NCBI RefSeq assembly: GCF_000807675.2
Contig: NZ_CP019962.1
Location: forward strand, 1,178,001-1,242,000
Reading direction: 5' to 3'
DNA: 64,000 nt
Source of the DNA: Eubacterium limosum
GTDB taxonomy: Bacteria > Bacillota > Clostridia > Eubacteriales > Eubacteriaceae
How positions within the stretch are numbered: position 1 is the stretch's first letter; each line of letters opens with the position of its first letter. The notes beneath the pieces were generated by a model. The model searched no databases, had not been told where the DNA came from, and saw nothing but the letters and a program-made list of their open reading frames with translations. Made by a program: the position numbers and the translations under genes. Positions 50,527 through 61,967 of the stretch are shown here, one piece after another.

Positions 50527-50566
50527 AAAAAGCCCGGTTTTTCAAAAGAAAAACCGGGCTTTTTAA
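50527..50566. terminator. Bidirectional intrinsic terminator
   Basis: A perfect stem of about 17 bp (50529-50545 region with 50550-50566) with GCCCGG/CCGGGC core and A and T flanks ends both the URO-D cluster and the convergent ATPase gene. Confidence 0.9.
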
Positions 50567-50570
50567 AAGC

Positions 50571-53231
50571 TTAATCGTCCGAAAGACTAGCTTTGCCAGT
50601 CACGGCACTGTCGTGCTGCCGGTCAGTGATCATTTTGACAATCTGAATGATCAGGGTAGGCAGGAATGCCAGCAGGCCAATCTGGCCGATCTGGGCCATG
50701 GTGAGCGGCGCCACAAGGAACAGGGTATTAAGGCCAGGTATGAACAGCACCGCTGCGAGAAGCAAGATACCGCCAAAGAAGGCCATGAGTGAGTATTTGT
50801 TCGTTCCGAACTTCAGCCGGAAAATGGATTCATCACCACGGCAGTTAAAACCGTGGAAAAGACGGGCCAGGGTCAGGGTTGCAAAGGCCATGGTGCTGGC
50901 CAGCATGGCGTTGCCAGACTGATGTCCAAGGTAAAAGGCGGCCATGGTGGCAACAGCGATCAGCAGGCCTTGAGAGACAATGCGCCTGAGCAGACTGCCG
51001 TTTAAAATCGGTTCCTTAGGGTTGCGGGGCGGCTGGTTCAACAGTCCGCGGCGTGAGGGCTCCATGCCAATGGCAATGGCGGGTAGGCTGTCAGTCAGCA
51101 GGTTTATGAACAGCAAATGCACTGGAGCAAAAGGAACAGGCAGAGCCATCAGTGAGGCGTACAGCACACAGAGGATACCCGCAGTGTTACCTGAAAGCAG
51201 AAACTGAATGGCGTTTTTAATATTGGCATAGATATTACGCCCGTTGATAACAGCCTTGACAATGGTGGCAAAGTTATCGTCGGTCAGGATCATGGACGCT
51301 GCGTCTTTGCTGACCTCGGTACCGGTAATACCCATTGCTACGCCGATGTCGGCTTTTTTAAGGGCTGGAGCGTCATTGACGCCGTCACCGGTCATGGAGA
51401 CAATGCGTCCCTGGCGCTGCCAGGCGTCGACAATGCGGATTTTATGCTCGGGTGAGACACGGGCGTAGACAGAAATTCGGGGAAGCTTTTCGTCCAGCTC
51501 GGCATCGGTCATGGCGTCGAGCTCAACGCCTTCCACCGCAATATCACCGTCCTCAAAGATACCGACCTGCCTTGCGATGGCGGTTGCGGTGATCTTGTGG
51601 TCCCCGGTGATCATGACAGTGCGGATACCGCCCCGTTTGGCGTCAGCCACAGCCTGGACAGATTCTGGACGCGGCGGGTCGATCATGGAGATCAAACCAA
51701 CGAACACAAAATCATTTTCATCCTCTATGGACAGATCCCGCACCTCGGAGAGTTCACGGTAAGCAAAGGCCAGAACGCGGAGCCCTTCCTCGGACAGAGA
51801 GCGGTTGGTGTTGATGATCTCGCTGCGCTTTTCATCGGTCATTGGCAGGATACCATCGGTGGTGTAGATCCAGTTGGAGCGCTCAAGCATGACATCGAGC
51901 GCACCCTTTGTCAGCAGGGTCGGTACTTTTTCAAGCTCGTGAAGTGTACTCATGAGCTTGCGGTCAGAGTCAAAAGGCAGCTCACGCAAGCGGGGGTGCT
52001 GGCTTCGGTAGGTAGACTCTTCAATGCCAAAGGAGTCGCCGATCTGTACCAGAGCCACCTCGGTGGGGTCCCCAATGGATGTGCCTGCGTCTTCATCGGT
52101 GGTGGCGTCGCTGGCGAGCAAGGCGATTTTTAACAGCAGGCGCTGCGCACCGTTGGTAAGGTCATAATCCTCACAGGAGGCGAGCCTGCCGTCAGCATAG
52201 ATCTTCTGGGGACACATGCGGTTCTGGGTCAGTGTTCCGGTTTTATCTGAACAGATCACGGAGACGGCGCCGAGGCTTTCGACGGCCTTGAGATCCTTGA
52301 TAACGGCATTCTGTCTGGCCATTTTTTGTGTGCCCATGGCCAGTACGATGGTCACGATGGAGCTGAGCGCCTCAGGGATGGCGGCTACAGCCAGGGCAAC
52401 AGCGAACATCAGAGAATCCAGAACCGGCATGTGGCTGCGGAAAACGGAGAGCATGAAAACCACCACACAGACGGCCAGAATAATGACAGCCAGTTTTTTG
52501 CTGAAATTATCAAGACTGGTCTGAAGCGGTGTTTTCCGCTGCTGGGTCTGGTTCATGAGAGAAGCGATTTTACCGAGCTCTGTGCCCATACCCGTGGAGG
52601 TGACAACAACGGTTGCCCGTCCATAGGTTACAAGAGAACCGGAGAAAACCATGTTGATCTGGTCGCCGAGGGCTACCTTTTCCGACGGAATGGTATCGGC
52701 GGTTTTGTCGACACTTTCGGATTCACCAGTCAGTGAGCTTTCATTGACCTTGAGTGAAAAGTTTTCCAGGATACGTCCGTCGGCAACCACCAGGTCGCCG
52801 GCCTCCAGCAGCAGAATATCACCGGGAACCACCTCCTGGGAGGGGATCTCAAGGCGCGCGCCGTCGCGGATCACCCGGGCAACGGGCGAAGACATGGCCT
52901 TCAGACTCTCGAGGGATTTTTCAGCTTTGACATACTGAACAGTGCCGAGTACAGCGTTTAAAAGTAAAACAGCAAAAATAACAATGGTGCTTTCGCTTTC
53001 ACCCGAAAGCAGGGAAATAATGGCGGCAATGGTTAGGATAACCACCAGCAGATCTTTGAACTGCTCCAGAAAAACCACAGCGATGCTTTTTTTCTTGCCC
53101 TCTGAAAGCTTGTTGGGGCCAAAGGTTTTGGTCCGGCTTTCAGCCTCGGCGGTGCTGAGGCCTGAGGACGAGGTATGGAGCTCGCCCAGTGTTTCCTGCG
53201 CAGAACGGTTAAAAAAGGTTTCTGACATCAT
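50571..53231 (-). CDS. P-type cation ATPase under Mn2+ riboswitch, probable Mn2+/Ca2+ exporter
   Basis: P-type ATPase of 886 residues with DKTGTLT, LTGESES, TGDGVNDAPALKKADIG and a full C-terminal transport domain. Its ion-site motifs differ from the pump at 7265: M4 has PEALSS in place of PEGLPA, M5 has N-T-A-G (the SERCA Glu is Gly), and M6 keeps N-L-L-T-D. As I recall, PEALSS is typical of the streptococcal MgtA/CaxP-like pumps, one of which exports Mn2+ under a yybP-ykoY riboswitch. The same riboswitch class lies upstream here, so Mn2+ export, perhaps with Ca2+, is the best call. AAAGGAG precedes ATG 53231 (53228 also possible). Confidence 0.9.
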   Translation of the reverse strand: MMSETFFNRSAQETLGELHTSSSGLSTAEAESRTKTFGPNKLSEGKKKSIAVVFLEQFKDLLVVILTIAAIISLLSGESESTIVIFAVLLLNAVLGTVQYVKAEKSLESLKAMSSPVARVIRDGARLEIPSQEVVPGDILLLEAGDLVVADGRILENFSLKVNESSLTGESESVDKTADTIPSEKVALGDQINMVFSGSLVTYGRATVVVTSTGMGTELGKIASLMNQTQQRKTPLQTSLDNFSKKLAVIILAVCVVVFMLSVFRSHMPVLDSLMFAVALAVAAIPEALSSIVTIVLAMGTQKMARQNAVIKDLKAVESLGAVSVICSDKTGTLTQNRMCPQKIYADGRLASCEDYDLTNGAQRLLLKIALLASDATTDEDAGTSIGDPTEVALVQIGDSFGIEESTYRSQHPRLRELPFDSDRKLMSTLHELEKVPTLLTKGALDVMLERSNWIYTTDGILPMTDEKRSEIINTNRSLSEEGLRVLAFAYRELSEVRDLSIEDENDFVFVGLISMIDPPRPESVQAVADAKRGGIRTVMITGDHKITATAIARQVGIFEDGDIAVEGVELDAMTDAELDEKLPRISVYARVSPEHKIRIVDAWQRQGRIVSMTGDGVNDAPALKKADIGVAMGITGTEVSKDAASMILTDDNFATIVKAVINGRNIYANIKNAIQFLLSGNTAGILCVLYASLMALPVPFAPVHLLFINLLTDSLPAIAIGMEPSRRGLLNQPPRNPKEPILNGSLLRRIVSQGLLIAVATMAAFYLGHQSGNAMLASTMAFATLTLARLFHGFNCRGDESIFRLKFGTNKYSLMAFFGGILLLAAVLFIPGLNTLFLVAPLTMAQIGQIGLLAFLPTLIIQIVKMITDRQHDSAVTGKASLSDD

Positions 53232-53270
53232 CGATACTCCTTTGTCAAGATTGTATACACCGGAAGCACC

Positions 53271-53317
53271 AAAAAAAGACTTCCGGCAGCCCTTTTGCCA
53301 GGCTGTCGAAAAGTCTC
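53271..53317 (-). terminator. Expression-platform terminator of the Mn2+ riboswitch
   Basis: Read leftward, an outer pairing AGACTT/AAGTCT and an inner pairing CAGCC/GGCTG form one long hairpin followed by seven T. Its first arm overlaps the end of the aptamer, as needed for switching. Confidence 0.78.
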
Positions 53318-53396
53318 GTTACCAAAAAAGATAGGCGCACACCGCCAGGTTAAAAACCGTGGTGTTGACGGCGCGTCTTAAACTACTCCCTTTTCA
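53311..53396 (-). promoter_or_regulatory. yybP-ykoY (Mn2+) riboswitch
   Basis: On the minus strand the class landmarks occur in order: GGGAGTAG (53390-53383), GCCGTCAACACCACGG, GGCGGTG and GGTAACGAGACT. These two bracketing loops form the metal site in this class. Mn2+ binding is expected to prevent the terminator and switch on the exporter. Confidence 0.85.
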
Positions 53397-53407
53397 ACTG
53401 TTAGTGC

Positions 53408-53437
53408 ATTATAGCAGTTTTTGCGGCGCTGCGTCAA
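53408..53437 (-). promoter_or_regulatory. Promoter of the riboswitch-controlled ATPase
   Basis: On the minus strand TTGACG (53432-53437), 18 nt, TATAAT (53408-53413), about 10 nt before the aptamer. Confidence 0.78.
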
Positions 53438-53567
53438 TGGGTGAATGTTAAATTTGTGTTAAATTTAAGATCGCTATGGGAAAGGATGCAGCAGCGTTTT
53501 CCTTAAGCAGGTTGCTTAAAATAATTTCAGGAATAATTTCAGGTTTATAAATCCAACAAAAAAAGCC

Positions 53568-53596
53568 TTGACGGCTAAAAATTATTATGATAAGAT
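53568..53596 (+). promoter_or_regulatory. Promoter of rpoBC
   Basis: TTGACG (53568-53573), 17 nt, TAAGAT (53591-53596). It gives a leader of about 336 nt before rpoB. Confidence 0.65.
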
Positions 53597-53938
53597 ATTA
53601 AATTGCATTAGAAGATAAAATTGTGCTATTTATGTGACCGACAGAAGTCAATAAATAGAAACAAAATTAAAATAGACTTATGGATGGGGCGCGGGTTTGC
53701 TGATCAAAGGCAAACCAAATGCTTGATGAATTGAATTCTTAAGCAGGCTGCGCTTTTTCAGGCTGATCAAAGGTCTGAAATTCGTCTCGGTCCATTTTTA
53801 TTTTTTCGCGACAATTCCCGAAATTGGGGAGAATTACCACTCTATAAATAGTACCACAATTTTGCGACAAAGAAAAGAGCATACGCGTAAAAAGTGTATT
53901 TTGAAAATGCCGAAATAATTTGCAAGGGGTGATAATGG
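53597..53938 (+). promoter_or_regulatory. rpoB leader with twin identical-loop hairpins
   Basis: No gene lies here. Hairpin 1 pairs GGTTTGC (53694-53700) with GCAAACC (53710-53716); hairpin 2 pairs TTTCAGGC (53756-53763) with GTCTGAAA (53773-53780). Both have the same 9-nt loop TGATCAAAG although their stems differ completely. The first six loop bases are self-complementary. A T-rich run follows (53794-53806). The rest, to the AAGGGGTG ribosome-binding site at 53924-53931, is A/T-rich without a clear motif. Confidence 0.65.
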
Positions 53939-56900
53939 ATGGTTATGGTGCATCCTGTACAATACGGATTAAGAACCAGACAGAGCTTCTCAAAGATTAA
54001 AGAAGTCCTTGAGATGCCGAACTTATTAGAAGTACAGCTCGATTCCTACAAATGGTTTATTGAAAAGGGCCTCCAGGAAGTGTTTGACGACATCCACGAA
54101 ATTACAGATTACACTGGTAATCTGGTGTTGCAGTTCGTGGACTACGCCATCGAGGGAGAACCGAAATACAGCATTGAGGAATGTAAGGAACGGGATCAGA
54201 CTTACTATGTGCCTTTAAAGGTGCGTGTCCGTTTAATCAACAAAGAAAAGAATGAAGTAAAAGAACAGAAGGTCTATATGGCCGACCTGCACAAAATGAC
54301 CGATACCGGGACCTTTATTGTCAACGGTGCGGAACGTGTTATCGTCAGCCAGCTGGTACGTTCTCCGGGTGCTTACTACACCCTGACCCGTGATAAGCTT
54401 GGTAAAAAGCTCTATTCTGCACAGGTTATCCCGAACCGCGGGGCCTGGCTGGAATACGAATCCGATTCCAACGATATCATGTACGTCAAGATTGACCGTA
54501 CCCGTAAGCTGCCGATTACCGCGCTGCTGCGCGCCTTTGGCCTTGGCAGCAACGAGGAAATCCTCGAGGTGTTCGGGGATGACTACCGTCTGCTGGAAAC
54601 CATCAAGAAAGATGAAACCGCAGGCATGAAGGACGAACGTGACGGTCTTCTGGAAATTTACAAGAGACTGCGTCCGGGCGAACCGCCGACAGTGGAAAGC
54701 GCCCAGTCACTGCTGAACTCCATGTTCTTTGACGACCGCCGCTATGATTTAGCCCGCGTCGGCCGCTATAAATACAATAAGAAATTATCTCTGGCTACCC
54801 GTATTACCGGGCAGGTCGCCGCTGAGGACGTCATTGATCCTGAAACCGGCGAAGTCCTGGCAGAGGAAGGCCAGATCTTTAAGAAGGACGTTGCATGGCA
54901 GATCCAGAATGCCGGGATCAATGTGGTCAATGTCAAGGTCCAGCATCAGGGCGAAGATAAAATCGTCCGCGTCATCGGTAATGGCTTCGTTGATATTCAT
55001 ACCCAGGATATCCCCTTTGATATCAGCGATTTAGAAATTAAGGAACTGGTTTGCCGCGAAGCGCTTATGCAGATCCTTGACGATGAAGAAATGACCGATG
55101 AAGAAAAACACGATGAAATTAAAAACCACATGGAACGTCTGGTGCCGAAGCACATTCTTCAGTCCGACCTCTTCGCAACGGTTTCTTATTTTATCGGTAT
55201 CGACTACGGCATCGGGAATACTGACGATATTGACCATCTTGGCAACCGCCGCCTCCGTTCTGTTGGCGAGCTGCTGCAGAATCAGTTCCGTATCGGCCTT
55301 TCCCGTATGGAAAGAGTTGTCCGTGAAAGAATGTCTGTTCAGGATGATGAGATCCTGACACCACAGGGGTTAATCAACACCCGTCCGGTAAACGCAGCTC
55401 TTAAGGAATTCTTTGGAAGCTCCCAGCTGTCACAGTTTATGGACCAGAATAACCCGCTGTCTGAGCTGACACATAAGCGCCGTCTGTCCGCCCTTGGACC
55501 TGGCGGTCTCTCCCGTGAGCGCGCCGGCTTCGAAGTCCGTGACGTTCACCACAGCCACTATGGCCGTATGTGTCCGATCGAAACGCCTGAAGGCCCGAAC
55601 ATCGGTCTGATCGGTTCACTGGCGACCTTTGCCCGTGTCAATGAATACGGCTTTATCGAATCCCCTTACCGCAAGGTTATCGACGGGGTGGTAACGGATG
55701 AGATCCACTATCTCTCAGCCGATGAAGAAGGCCAGTACGCCATTGCCCAGGCCAATGAGCCGCTGGACGAAGGCAATCACTTCATTAATGAACAGATCAC
55801 TGGTCGTGCCGGCTCAAGCCGTGACTTCGTGACACTGGCTCCGAACCGTGTCGATTTTATGGATATCTCGCCAAAACAGGTAGTATCTGTGGCGACTGCT
55901 CTCATTCCTTTCCTTGAAAATGATGATGCCAACCGTGCTCTCATGGGCGCCAACATGCAGCGTCAGGCTGTGCCGCTGCTTATTCCTAAAGCACCGGTTG
56001 TCGGGACAGGGATGGAACACAAGGCCGCTAAGGACTCTGGTGTCTGCGCCATCGCAGGGGAAGCCGGAACCGTTGAGTTTGTGGATGCTGATCATATAAG
56101 AATCCGCAGAGACAGCGACGGCAGCCTTGAAAAGCATAAATTATTAAAATTCAAACGCTCTAACCAGGGAACCTGTGTGAATCAGAAGCCGCTGGTTGTC
56201 CAGGGACAGCGTGTAAAAGCCGGCGAAATCATTGCCGACGGCCCTTCCACTGAAATGGGCGAGCTGGCCCTTGGCCGTAACGCCCTGATCGGGTTCATGA
56301 CCTGGGAAGGCTACAATTACGAGGATGCTGTTCTCATCAATGAAAATATGCTGAAAACGGACAAATACACATCCATCCATATTGAAGAGTTTGAATGTGA
56401 AGCCCGTGAAACCAAGCTCGGACCAGAAGAAATCACCCGTGATATTCCCAACGTTGGGGAAGACGCTCTGCGAAACCTTGACGAACGCGGGATTGTCTTT
56501 GTTGGCGCCGAGGTAAAATCCGAAGATATTTTAGTTGGTAAGGTCACACCAAAAGGTGAAACGGACCTTTCCGCAGAAGAAAAACTGCTGCGTGCCATCT
56601 TTGGTGAAAAAGCCCGTGAAATCCGTGATACTTCATTGAAAGTGCCGCACGGTGAAGCTGGTATTGTCGTTGACGTGAAGGTGTTCTCAAGAGCCAATAA
56701 GGACGAGGACTTAAAGCCAGGCGTCAACACCATGGTACGTGTTTATATCGCGACCAAGCGTAAGATCTCCGTTGGGGATAAAATGGCTGGCCGACATGGG
56801 AACAAGGGGGTTGTCTCCCGCGTTCTTCCTCAGGAAGACATGCCGTTCCTGCCGGATGGTACTCCGCTCGATATCGTGCTGAACCCACTTGGCGTACCTT

Positions 56901-57628
56901 CCCGTATGAACATCGGACAGGTACTGGAAGTCCATCTGGGGATGGCTGTGAAGGCCCTTGGCTGGCACATTGCTACTCCAGTCTTTGACCCGGCCAACGA
57001 AGAAGACATTGAAGAACTTCTGGAAAAGGCGGATCTGCCAAGCGATGGTAAGATCAAGCTGTACGACGGCCGCACCGGCGAACCCTTCGATAATCCGGTA
57101 ACCGTTGGTTATATGTACTACTTAAAACTCCATCACCTTGTTGATGATAAAATGCACGCCCGTTCAACCGGACCTTACTCCTTAGTTACCCAGCAGCCGC
57201 TGGGTGGTAAAGCCCAGTTCGGTGGACAGCGTTTCGGGGAAATGGAAGTTTGGGCCCTTGAAGCTTACGGCGCAGCCCATACGCTCCAGGAAATCCTGAC
57301 CATTAAATCCGATGACGTCGTCGGCCGTGTTGCCGCATACGAAGCCATCGTCAAGGGTGAAAACATTCCGAAACCAGGTATCCCAGAATCCTTCAAGGTA
57401 CTTATGAAGGAATTCCAGAGCTTGGCCCTGGATGTTCAGATCCTCAATGACGACGAAGTCGTCGAAATTCTGGACGGTGACTTTACAGACGATCCAGTCG
57501 AAGAGCTGGCCAACGAAATCGGCGGTGAACCCGATGCAAATGTCGCGACCGAAGATGACTACGCGGGCGCGGATATGATCTCCATCGTTGACGCCGAAGA
57601 TATCGACAATCCGGATTCATTAATGTAA
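53939..57628 (+). CDS. rpoB: RNA polymerase beta subunit
   Basis: Beta subunit of RNA polymerase, 1229 residues, full length for a Firmicute. Signature segments are present: the rifampicin pocket [31 protein letters not shown] (about 493-523, wild-type-like), [39 protein letters not shown] and the C-terminal [28 protein letters not shown] lies 7 nt before ATG 53939; a second in-frame ATG is at 53945. It forms an operon with rpoC, 74 nt on. The usual upstream genes rplJ and rplL are absent; a divergent ATPase gene takes their place. Confidence 0.98.
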   Translation: MVMVHPVQYGLRTRQSFSKIKEVLEMPNLLEVQLDSYKWFIEKGLQEVFDDIHEITDYTGNLVLQFVDYAIEGEPKYSIEECKERDQTYYVPLKVRVRLINKEKNEVKEQKVYMADLHKMTDTGTFIVNGAERVIVSQLVRSPGAYYTLTRDKLGKKLYSAQVIPNRGAWLEYESDSNDIMYVKIDRTRKLPITALLRAFGLGSNEEILEVFGDDYRLLETIKKDETAGMKDERDGLLEIYKRLRPGEPPTVESAQSLLNSMFFDDRRYDLARVGRYKYNKKLSLATRITGQVAAEDVIDPETGEVLAEEGQIFKKDVAWQIQNAGINVVNVKVQHQGEDKIVRVIGNGFVDIHTQDIPFDISDLEIKELVCREALMQILDDEEMTDEEKHDEIKNHMERLVPKHILQSDLFATVSYFIGIDYGIGNTDDIDHLGNRRLRSVGELLQNQFRIGLSRMERVVRERMSVQDDEILTPQGLINTRPVNAALKEFFGSSQLSQFMDQNNPLSELTHKRRLSALGPGGLSRERAGFEVRDVHHSHYGRMCPIETPEGPNIGLIGSLATFARVNEYGFIESPYRKVIDGVVTDEIHYLSADEEGQYAIAQANEPLDEGNHFINEQITGRAGSSRDFVTLAPNRVDFMDISPKQVVSVATALIPFLENDDANRALMGANMQRQAVPLLIPKAPVVGTGMEHKAAKDSGVCAIAGEAGTVEFVDADHIRIRRDSDGSLEKHKLLKFKRSNQGTCVNQKPLVVQGQRVKAGEIIADGPSTEMGELALGRNALIGFMTWEGYNYEDAVLINENMLKTDKYTSIHIEEFECEARETKLGPEEITRDIPNVGEDALRNLDERGIVFVGAEVKSEDILVGKVTPKGETDLSAEEKLLRAIFGEKAREIRDTSLKVPHGEAGIVVDVKVFSRANKDEDLKPGVNTMVRVYIATKRKISVGDKMAGRHGNKGVVSRVLPQEDMPFLPDGTPLDIVLNPLGVPSRMNIGQVLEVHLGMAVKALGWHIATPVFDPANEEDIEELLEKADLPSDGKIKLYDGRTGEPFDNPVTVGYMYYLKLHHLVDDKMHARSTGPYSLVTQQPLGGKAQFGGQRFGEMEVWALEAYGAAHTLQEILTIKSDDVVGRVAAYEAIVKGENIPKPGIPESFKVLMKEFQSLALDVQILNDDEVVEILDGDFTDDPVEELANEIGGEPDANVATEDDYAGADMISIVDAEDIDNPDSLM

Positions 57629-57702
57629 CGGCTGTGTCGTTCCATTGAATTGAAAATTGACAAGTTTTATTATCCATTTATATACGAAGGGAGCAAAACC
57701 AA

Positions 57703-60700
57703 TTGTTAAATGAAGAATTTACCTTTAAGTCGTTGCAAATTGGATTAGCATCACCTGAAAAAATCAGAGAGTGGTCTCGGGGTGAGGTTAAAAAACCCGA
57801 AACCATTAATTACAGAACCCTGAAACCGGAAAAAGAAGGTCTTTTCTGTGAAAAAATCTTCGGACCAACCAAAGACTGGGAGTGTAACTGTGGTAAATAC
57901 AAGCGTATTCGCCATAAGGGCATCGTCTGTGAAAACTGTGGTGTTGAAGTAACAAAAGCAAAAGTAAGAAGAGAACGGATGGGGCACATCGAGCTTGCCT
58001 CACCCGTATCACATATCTGGTATTTCAAGGGGATTCCGAGCCGTATGGGCCTGATCCTTGAGATGTCACCCCGTAATCTTGAAAAAATTATCTATTTTGC
58101 CTCTTATGTGGTAACGGACCCAGGCGAAACCCCGCTTCAGTACAAGCAGGTATTATCTGAGACCGAATATAAAGAAGCGAGATCCAACTATGGCAAAGAT
58201 TTTGCTGCCGGCATCGGTGCGGAAGCCATCCAGGAGCTTTTGAAAATGGTGGACCTGGACCAGGAAGCTGCTGTGCTTAAGGAAGAACTCAAGGACAGCT
58301 CCGGCCAAAAGAAAATCCGTGTGGCCAGACGTCTGGAAGCCATCGAAGCTTTCAGAAATTCCCACAATAAGCCAGAATGGATGATCATGGAAGCCATTCC
58401 GGTTATTCCGCCGGAACTGCGCCCGATGGTACAGCTGGATGGTGGCCGTTTTGCGACCTCTGACCTGAATGACCTGTACCGCCGTGTTATCAACCGTAAC
58501 AACCGTCTGATCAAGCTGCTGGAGCTGGATGCGCCGGACATCATTGTCCAGAATGAAAAGCGTATGCTTCAGGAAGCGGTTGACGCCCTGATTGACAATG
58601 GCCGACGCGGACGCGCGGTCACTGGCCCGGGTAACCGTCCTTTCAAATCCCTGAGTGATATGCTCAAGGGGAAACAGGGCCGTTTCCGTCAGAACCTTCT
58701 CGGTAAACGTGTCGACTATTCCGGACGTTCCGTTATCGTTGTCGGCCCTGAGCTTAAAATGTACCAGTGTGGCCTGCCGAAGGAAATGGCCATCGAGCTG
58801 TTCAAGCCCTTCGTTATGCGCGAGCTGGTTGCGAGACAGCTGTCTCAGAACATCAAGAGCGCCAAGAAGATGGTCGAAAAACTCGATCCTATTATCTGGG
58901 ATGTTTTAGAAGACGTTATTCACGAACATCCGGTGCTCTTAAATCGTGCACCTACACTCCATAGACTGGGAATCCAGGCTTTTGAGCCCATCCTGGTCGA
59001 AGGCCGTGCCATCAAGCTCCATCCACTGGCCTGTACTGCGTACAATGCCGACTTCGACGGTGACCAGATGGCCGTCCACGTGCCGCTGTCTGTAGAGGCT
59101 CAGGCAGAAGCCCGCTTTTTAATGATGGCCTGCAACAACATTCTGAAACCTCAGGATGGTACACCGGTTGTCGTTCCTTCACAGGATATGATCCTCGGTT
59201 CCTATTATATGACGCTTTACAAAGAAGACGCCAAGGGAACCGGTTCGATTTTCTGCGATATGAACGAGCTGGAAATGGCGTATTTTAACCACGATGTTGA
59301 GCTTCACGCCAAGGTTAAAGTCCGCACCACCAAGGAAATAGGCGGTGAAAGCTACACCCGACTGGTGGAAAGCACCGTAGGCCGTTTCATCTTCAACCAG
59401 ATCCTGCCGCAGGATATGGGCTTTGTGAAACGTGAAACCATTGATGATCACTTTAAACTGGAAGTAGATATGCAGGTTGACAAAAAGGTACTGACCAAAA
59501 TTGTTGACCGCTGCTTCAAGGCCCACGGCCCGACAATTACTTCCGAAACCCTTGACGAAATCAAGCGTCTGGGCTATAAATACTCCACCCAGGCTGCCAT
59601 CACCGTTGGTGTTGCCGACATGCAGGTACCGGGGAACAAGGAAGAAATCCTCGCCCGCGCCGATGAAAAGATCGCTAAGAACCTCAAGCTGTTCCGCCGT
59701 GGTCTCATTTCTGAAGAGGAGCGTTACCAGAACGTTGTCGATATCTGGAACAACGCTACCGATGAAGTAACCGACGCGCTGTTAAGCCATTTGGACCGTT
59801 TGAACCCAATCAACATGATGGCCGATTCCGGTGCCCGTGGTTCCAAGAACCAGATTCGTCAGTTAGCGGGCATGCGTGGTCTTATGACCAACCCGACCGG
59901 CCGTGTCATCGAGCTGCCGATCCGCTCCAACTTCCGTGAAGGTCTGAACGTACTCGAGTTTTTCTCCTCCACCCATGGTGCCCGTAAAGGTCTTGCCGAT
60001 ACGGCCCTGAGAACAGCGGACTCCGGTTACCTGACCCGTCGTCTTGTCGACGTCAGCCAGGACGTTATTGTCCGTGAGGAAGACTGCGGAACCACCCGCG
60101 GTTATGAGGTTACAGCCATCAACGAACACGGTGAGGTCATTGAAGATCTGGCCGAACGTATTGAAGGCCGCTACGCCTTCGAGGATGTTGTGCATCCTGA
60201 AACCGGCGAAATCATGGCCCATAAGGACGAAGTCATCACCAGCGACCAGGCAGAAGCCATTCAGGAAGCCGGTGTTGAAAAAGTTGTTATTCGCGCTGTA
60301 TTCAACTGTAACTCTAAATACGGCGTCTGTAAAAAATGCTACGGTGTTGATATGACCAGCTGGAAACCTGTCGAAATCGGTGAAGCGGTTGGTATCATTG
60401 CAGCCCAGTCCATCGGTGAACCGGGTACCCAGTTAACCATGCGTACCTTCCATACCGGTGGGGTTGCATCCGCAGACGACATTACCCAGGGTCTCCCCCG
60501 TGTCGAAGAACTCTTTGAAGCCCGTAAGCCAAAGGGTCAGGCCATTATCTCAGAAATAGCCGGCCGTGTTGAAATTTTGGAAGGCAAGAAAACCGAAGCA
60601 GTTATCACCGCGCCAGACGGCGAGTCCAGAATCTACCTGATTCCTTACGGCTCACGCTTAAAGGTACATACCGGCGATAAAATCGAAGCCGGTCAGGAAA

Positions 60701-61455
60701 TCACTGAAGGTTCCATCAACCCGAACGATATTCTGCGCATTAAAGGCATCGACGCTGTACAGCAGTATCTGCTGTCCGAAGTACAGAAGGTATACCGTCT
60801 GCAGGGGGTACACATCAGCGACAAGCATATTGAGCTGATCATCCGCCAGATGCTGCGTAAGGTTAAGATTGAAAATGCCGGAGATACCGACCTGATCACC
60901 GGAGCCTTAACCGATATTTTTGAAATGGAAGAAAAGAACAACGAAGCCCTGGATATGGGGCTGGAACCGGCACAAGCCAGCAGAGAGCTCCTTGGGATCA
61001 CCAAGGCATCCCTGGCAACGGATTCCTTCCTGTCCGCTGCTTCCTTCCAGGAAACCACCCGAGTGCTCACCGACGCTGCCATTAAGGGCAAAGTCGATCC
61101 GCTCATTGGTCTCAAGGAAAATGTCATCATCGGCCAGCTGGTACCTGCCGGAACCGGCGTCAAGGCTTACAGCCGCGTCGAGCTCGACTATGACCGCGAG
61201 GATGAGGATGATGAGGAAGAAGAACTGATCGATGATATGATCAAAGACGATATCACCAATGTGAAGGAGCTTTCCGACGATATGGATATTGTCATGGATG
61301 ATGATAACATCTTAGCCAAGGCGGTTCAGGAAGAACGGGAAAATCTTGAAAAGGACGATGAACTGGCCAAGGCCTTTGACATGTTCGACATGGATTTCTT
61401 AGACAACAGCAGCAGTGAAGCAAGCGATATGATTATCGGAGATCTTGACGACTAA
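57703..61455 (+). CDS. rpoC: RNA polymerase beta' subunit
   Basis: Beta' subunit of RNA polymerase, 1250 residues. It has the N-terminal zinc site ([20 protein letters not shown], about 60-79), the Mg2+-binding catalytic loop [13 protein letters not shown] (about 447-459), the trigger-loop region [12 protein letters not shown] and the second zinc site [13 protein letters not shown]. The C terminus ends in an acidic tail ([10 protein letters not shown] onward). The start codon is TTG 57703, with GAAGGGAG 9 nt upstream. A terminator follows. Confidence 0.98.
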   Translation: MLNEEFTFKSLQIGLASPEKIREWSRGEVKKPETINYRTLKPEKEGLFCEKIFGPTKDWECNCGKYKRIRHKGIVCENCGVEVTKAKVRRERMGHIELASPVSHIWYFKGIPSRMGLILEMSPRNLEKIIYFASYVVTDPGETPLQYKQVLSETEYKEARSNYGKDFAAGIGAEAIQELLKMVDLDQEAAVLKEELKDSSGQKKIRVARRLEAIEAFRNSHNKPEWMIMEAIPVIPPELRPMVQLDGGRFATSDLNDLYRRVINRNNRLIKLLELDAPDIIVQNEKRMLQEAVDALIDNGRRGRAVTGPGNRPFKSLSDMLKGKQGRFRQNLLGKRVDYSGRSVIVVGPELKMYQCGLPKEMAIELFKPFVMRELVARQLSQNIKSAKKMVEKLDPIIWDVLEDVIHEHPVLLNRAPTLHRLGIQAFEPILVEGRAIKLHPLACTAYNADFDGDQMAVHVPLSVEAQAEARFLMMACNNILKPQDGTPVVVPSQDMILGSYYMTLYKEDAKGTGSIFCDMNELEMAYFNHDVELHAKVKVRTTKEIGGESYTRLVESTVGRFIFNQILPQDMGFVKRETIDDHFKLEVDMQVDKKVLTKIVDRCFKAHGPTITSETLDEIKRLGYKYSTQAAITVGVADMQVPGNKEEILARADEKIAKNLKLFRRGLISEEERYQNVVDIWNNATDEVTDALLSHLDRLNPINMMADSGARGSKNQIRQLAGMRGLMTNPTGRVIELPIRSNFREGLNVLEFFSSTHGARKGLADTALRTADSGYLTRRLVDVSQDVIVREEDCGTTRGYEVTAINEHGEVIEDLAERIEGRYAFEDVVHPETGEIMAHKDEVITSDQAEAIQEAGVEKVVIRAVFNCNSKYGVCKKCYGVDMTSWKPVEIGEAVGIIAAQSIGEPGTQLTMRTFHTGGVASADDITQGLPRVEELFEARKPKGQAIISEIAGRVEILEGKKTEAVITAPDGESRIYLIPYGSRLKVHTGDKIEAGQEITEGSINPNDILRIKGIDAVQQYLLSEVQKVYRLQGVHISDKHIELIIRQMLRKVKIENAGDTDLITGALTDIFEMEEKNNEALDMGLEPAQASRELLGITKASLATDSFLSAASFQETTRVLTDAAIKGKVDPLIGLKENVIIGQLVPAGTGVKAYSRVELDYDREDEDDEEEELIDDMIKDDITNVKELSDDMDIVMDDDNILAKAVQEERENLEKDDELAKAFDMFDMDFLDNSSSEASDMIIGDLDD

Positions 61456-61472
61456 AACCCATAAACCCCGCC

Positions 61473-61500
61473 TAATGGCGGGGTTTTCTTTTCAGATAAA
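61473..61500 (+). terminator. Intrinsic terminator of rpoBC
   Basis: AAACCCCGCC (61473-61482), 4-nt loop, GGCGGGG and a T-rich tail, directly behind rpoC. Confidence 0.88.
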
Positions 61501-61518
61501 GGAAGTTTTAATTACCAC

Positions 61519-61547
61519 TTGACAAGATGGCAAAAAGAGTGTATATT
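61519..61547 (+). promoter_or_regulatory. Promoter of the L7Ae-like/rpsL/rpsG/fusA operon
   Basis: TTGACA (61519-61524), 17 nt, TATATT (61542-61547), between the rpoC terminator and the L7Ae-like gene. Confidence 0.8.
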
Positions 61548-61593
61548 AGAAAGGTATGTTTAGCAAAGTCTTATAAACTGCTGGAGGTATAAA

Positions 61594-61833
61594 TTGGAAA
61601 GTTTTGGTGAGACCCCAAAGGTCATCGGGACAAAGCAGACTCTGAAAGCTGTGAAAGAAGGAAAAGCAACGGTGGTTGTTTTAGCTGAAGATACCGAAGA
61701 TTCTATTAAGGAAAAAATTGTCACCGCATGTCAGGAAGCATCTGTTCCTATTGAGTCCTACGAAAGCAAGATTGCACTCGGCCAGGACAGCGGCATTGAG
61801 CGGGGAGCGGCAGTGATTGCACTGCTGAAATAG
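61594..61833 (+). CDS. L7Ae/L30e-family RNA-binding protein (YbxF-like)
   Basis: Small ribosome-associated protein of 79 residues of the L7Ae/L30e/S12e family, called YbxF or RplGB in Bacillus, whose members bind kink-turn RNA. The fold is visible as VIGTKQTLKAVKEGKATVVVLAEDTED, then VPIESYESKIALGQDSGIERGAAVIALL, with the conserved LG and G-I-x-R-G-A-A stretch. The start codon is TTG 61594 with GGAGGT 5-6 nt upstream. It heads the rpsL-rpsG-fusA unit, its usual place in Firmicutes. A short hairpin (AAGCGC/GCGCTT, about 61840-61863) lies before rpsL. Confidence 0.9.
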   Translation: MESFGETPKVIGTKQTLKAVKEGKATVVVLAEDTEDSIKEKIVTACQEASVPIESYESKIALGQDSGIERGAAVIALLK

Positions 61834-61967
61834 TGTTAAAGCGCAGGCGCCTGATGGGCGCTTATTTGACGCTTACATTTGGTTGAAACTTCGAATGATT
61901 TAACAGAAGTATGCTGTTTTCATTTGGATTTTTGATATAAAATTTTAAGAAGGAGGTGCAGGACTGA

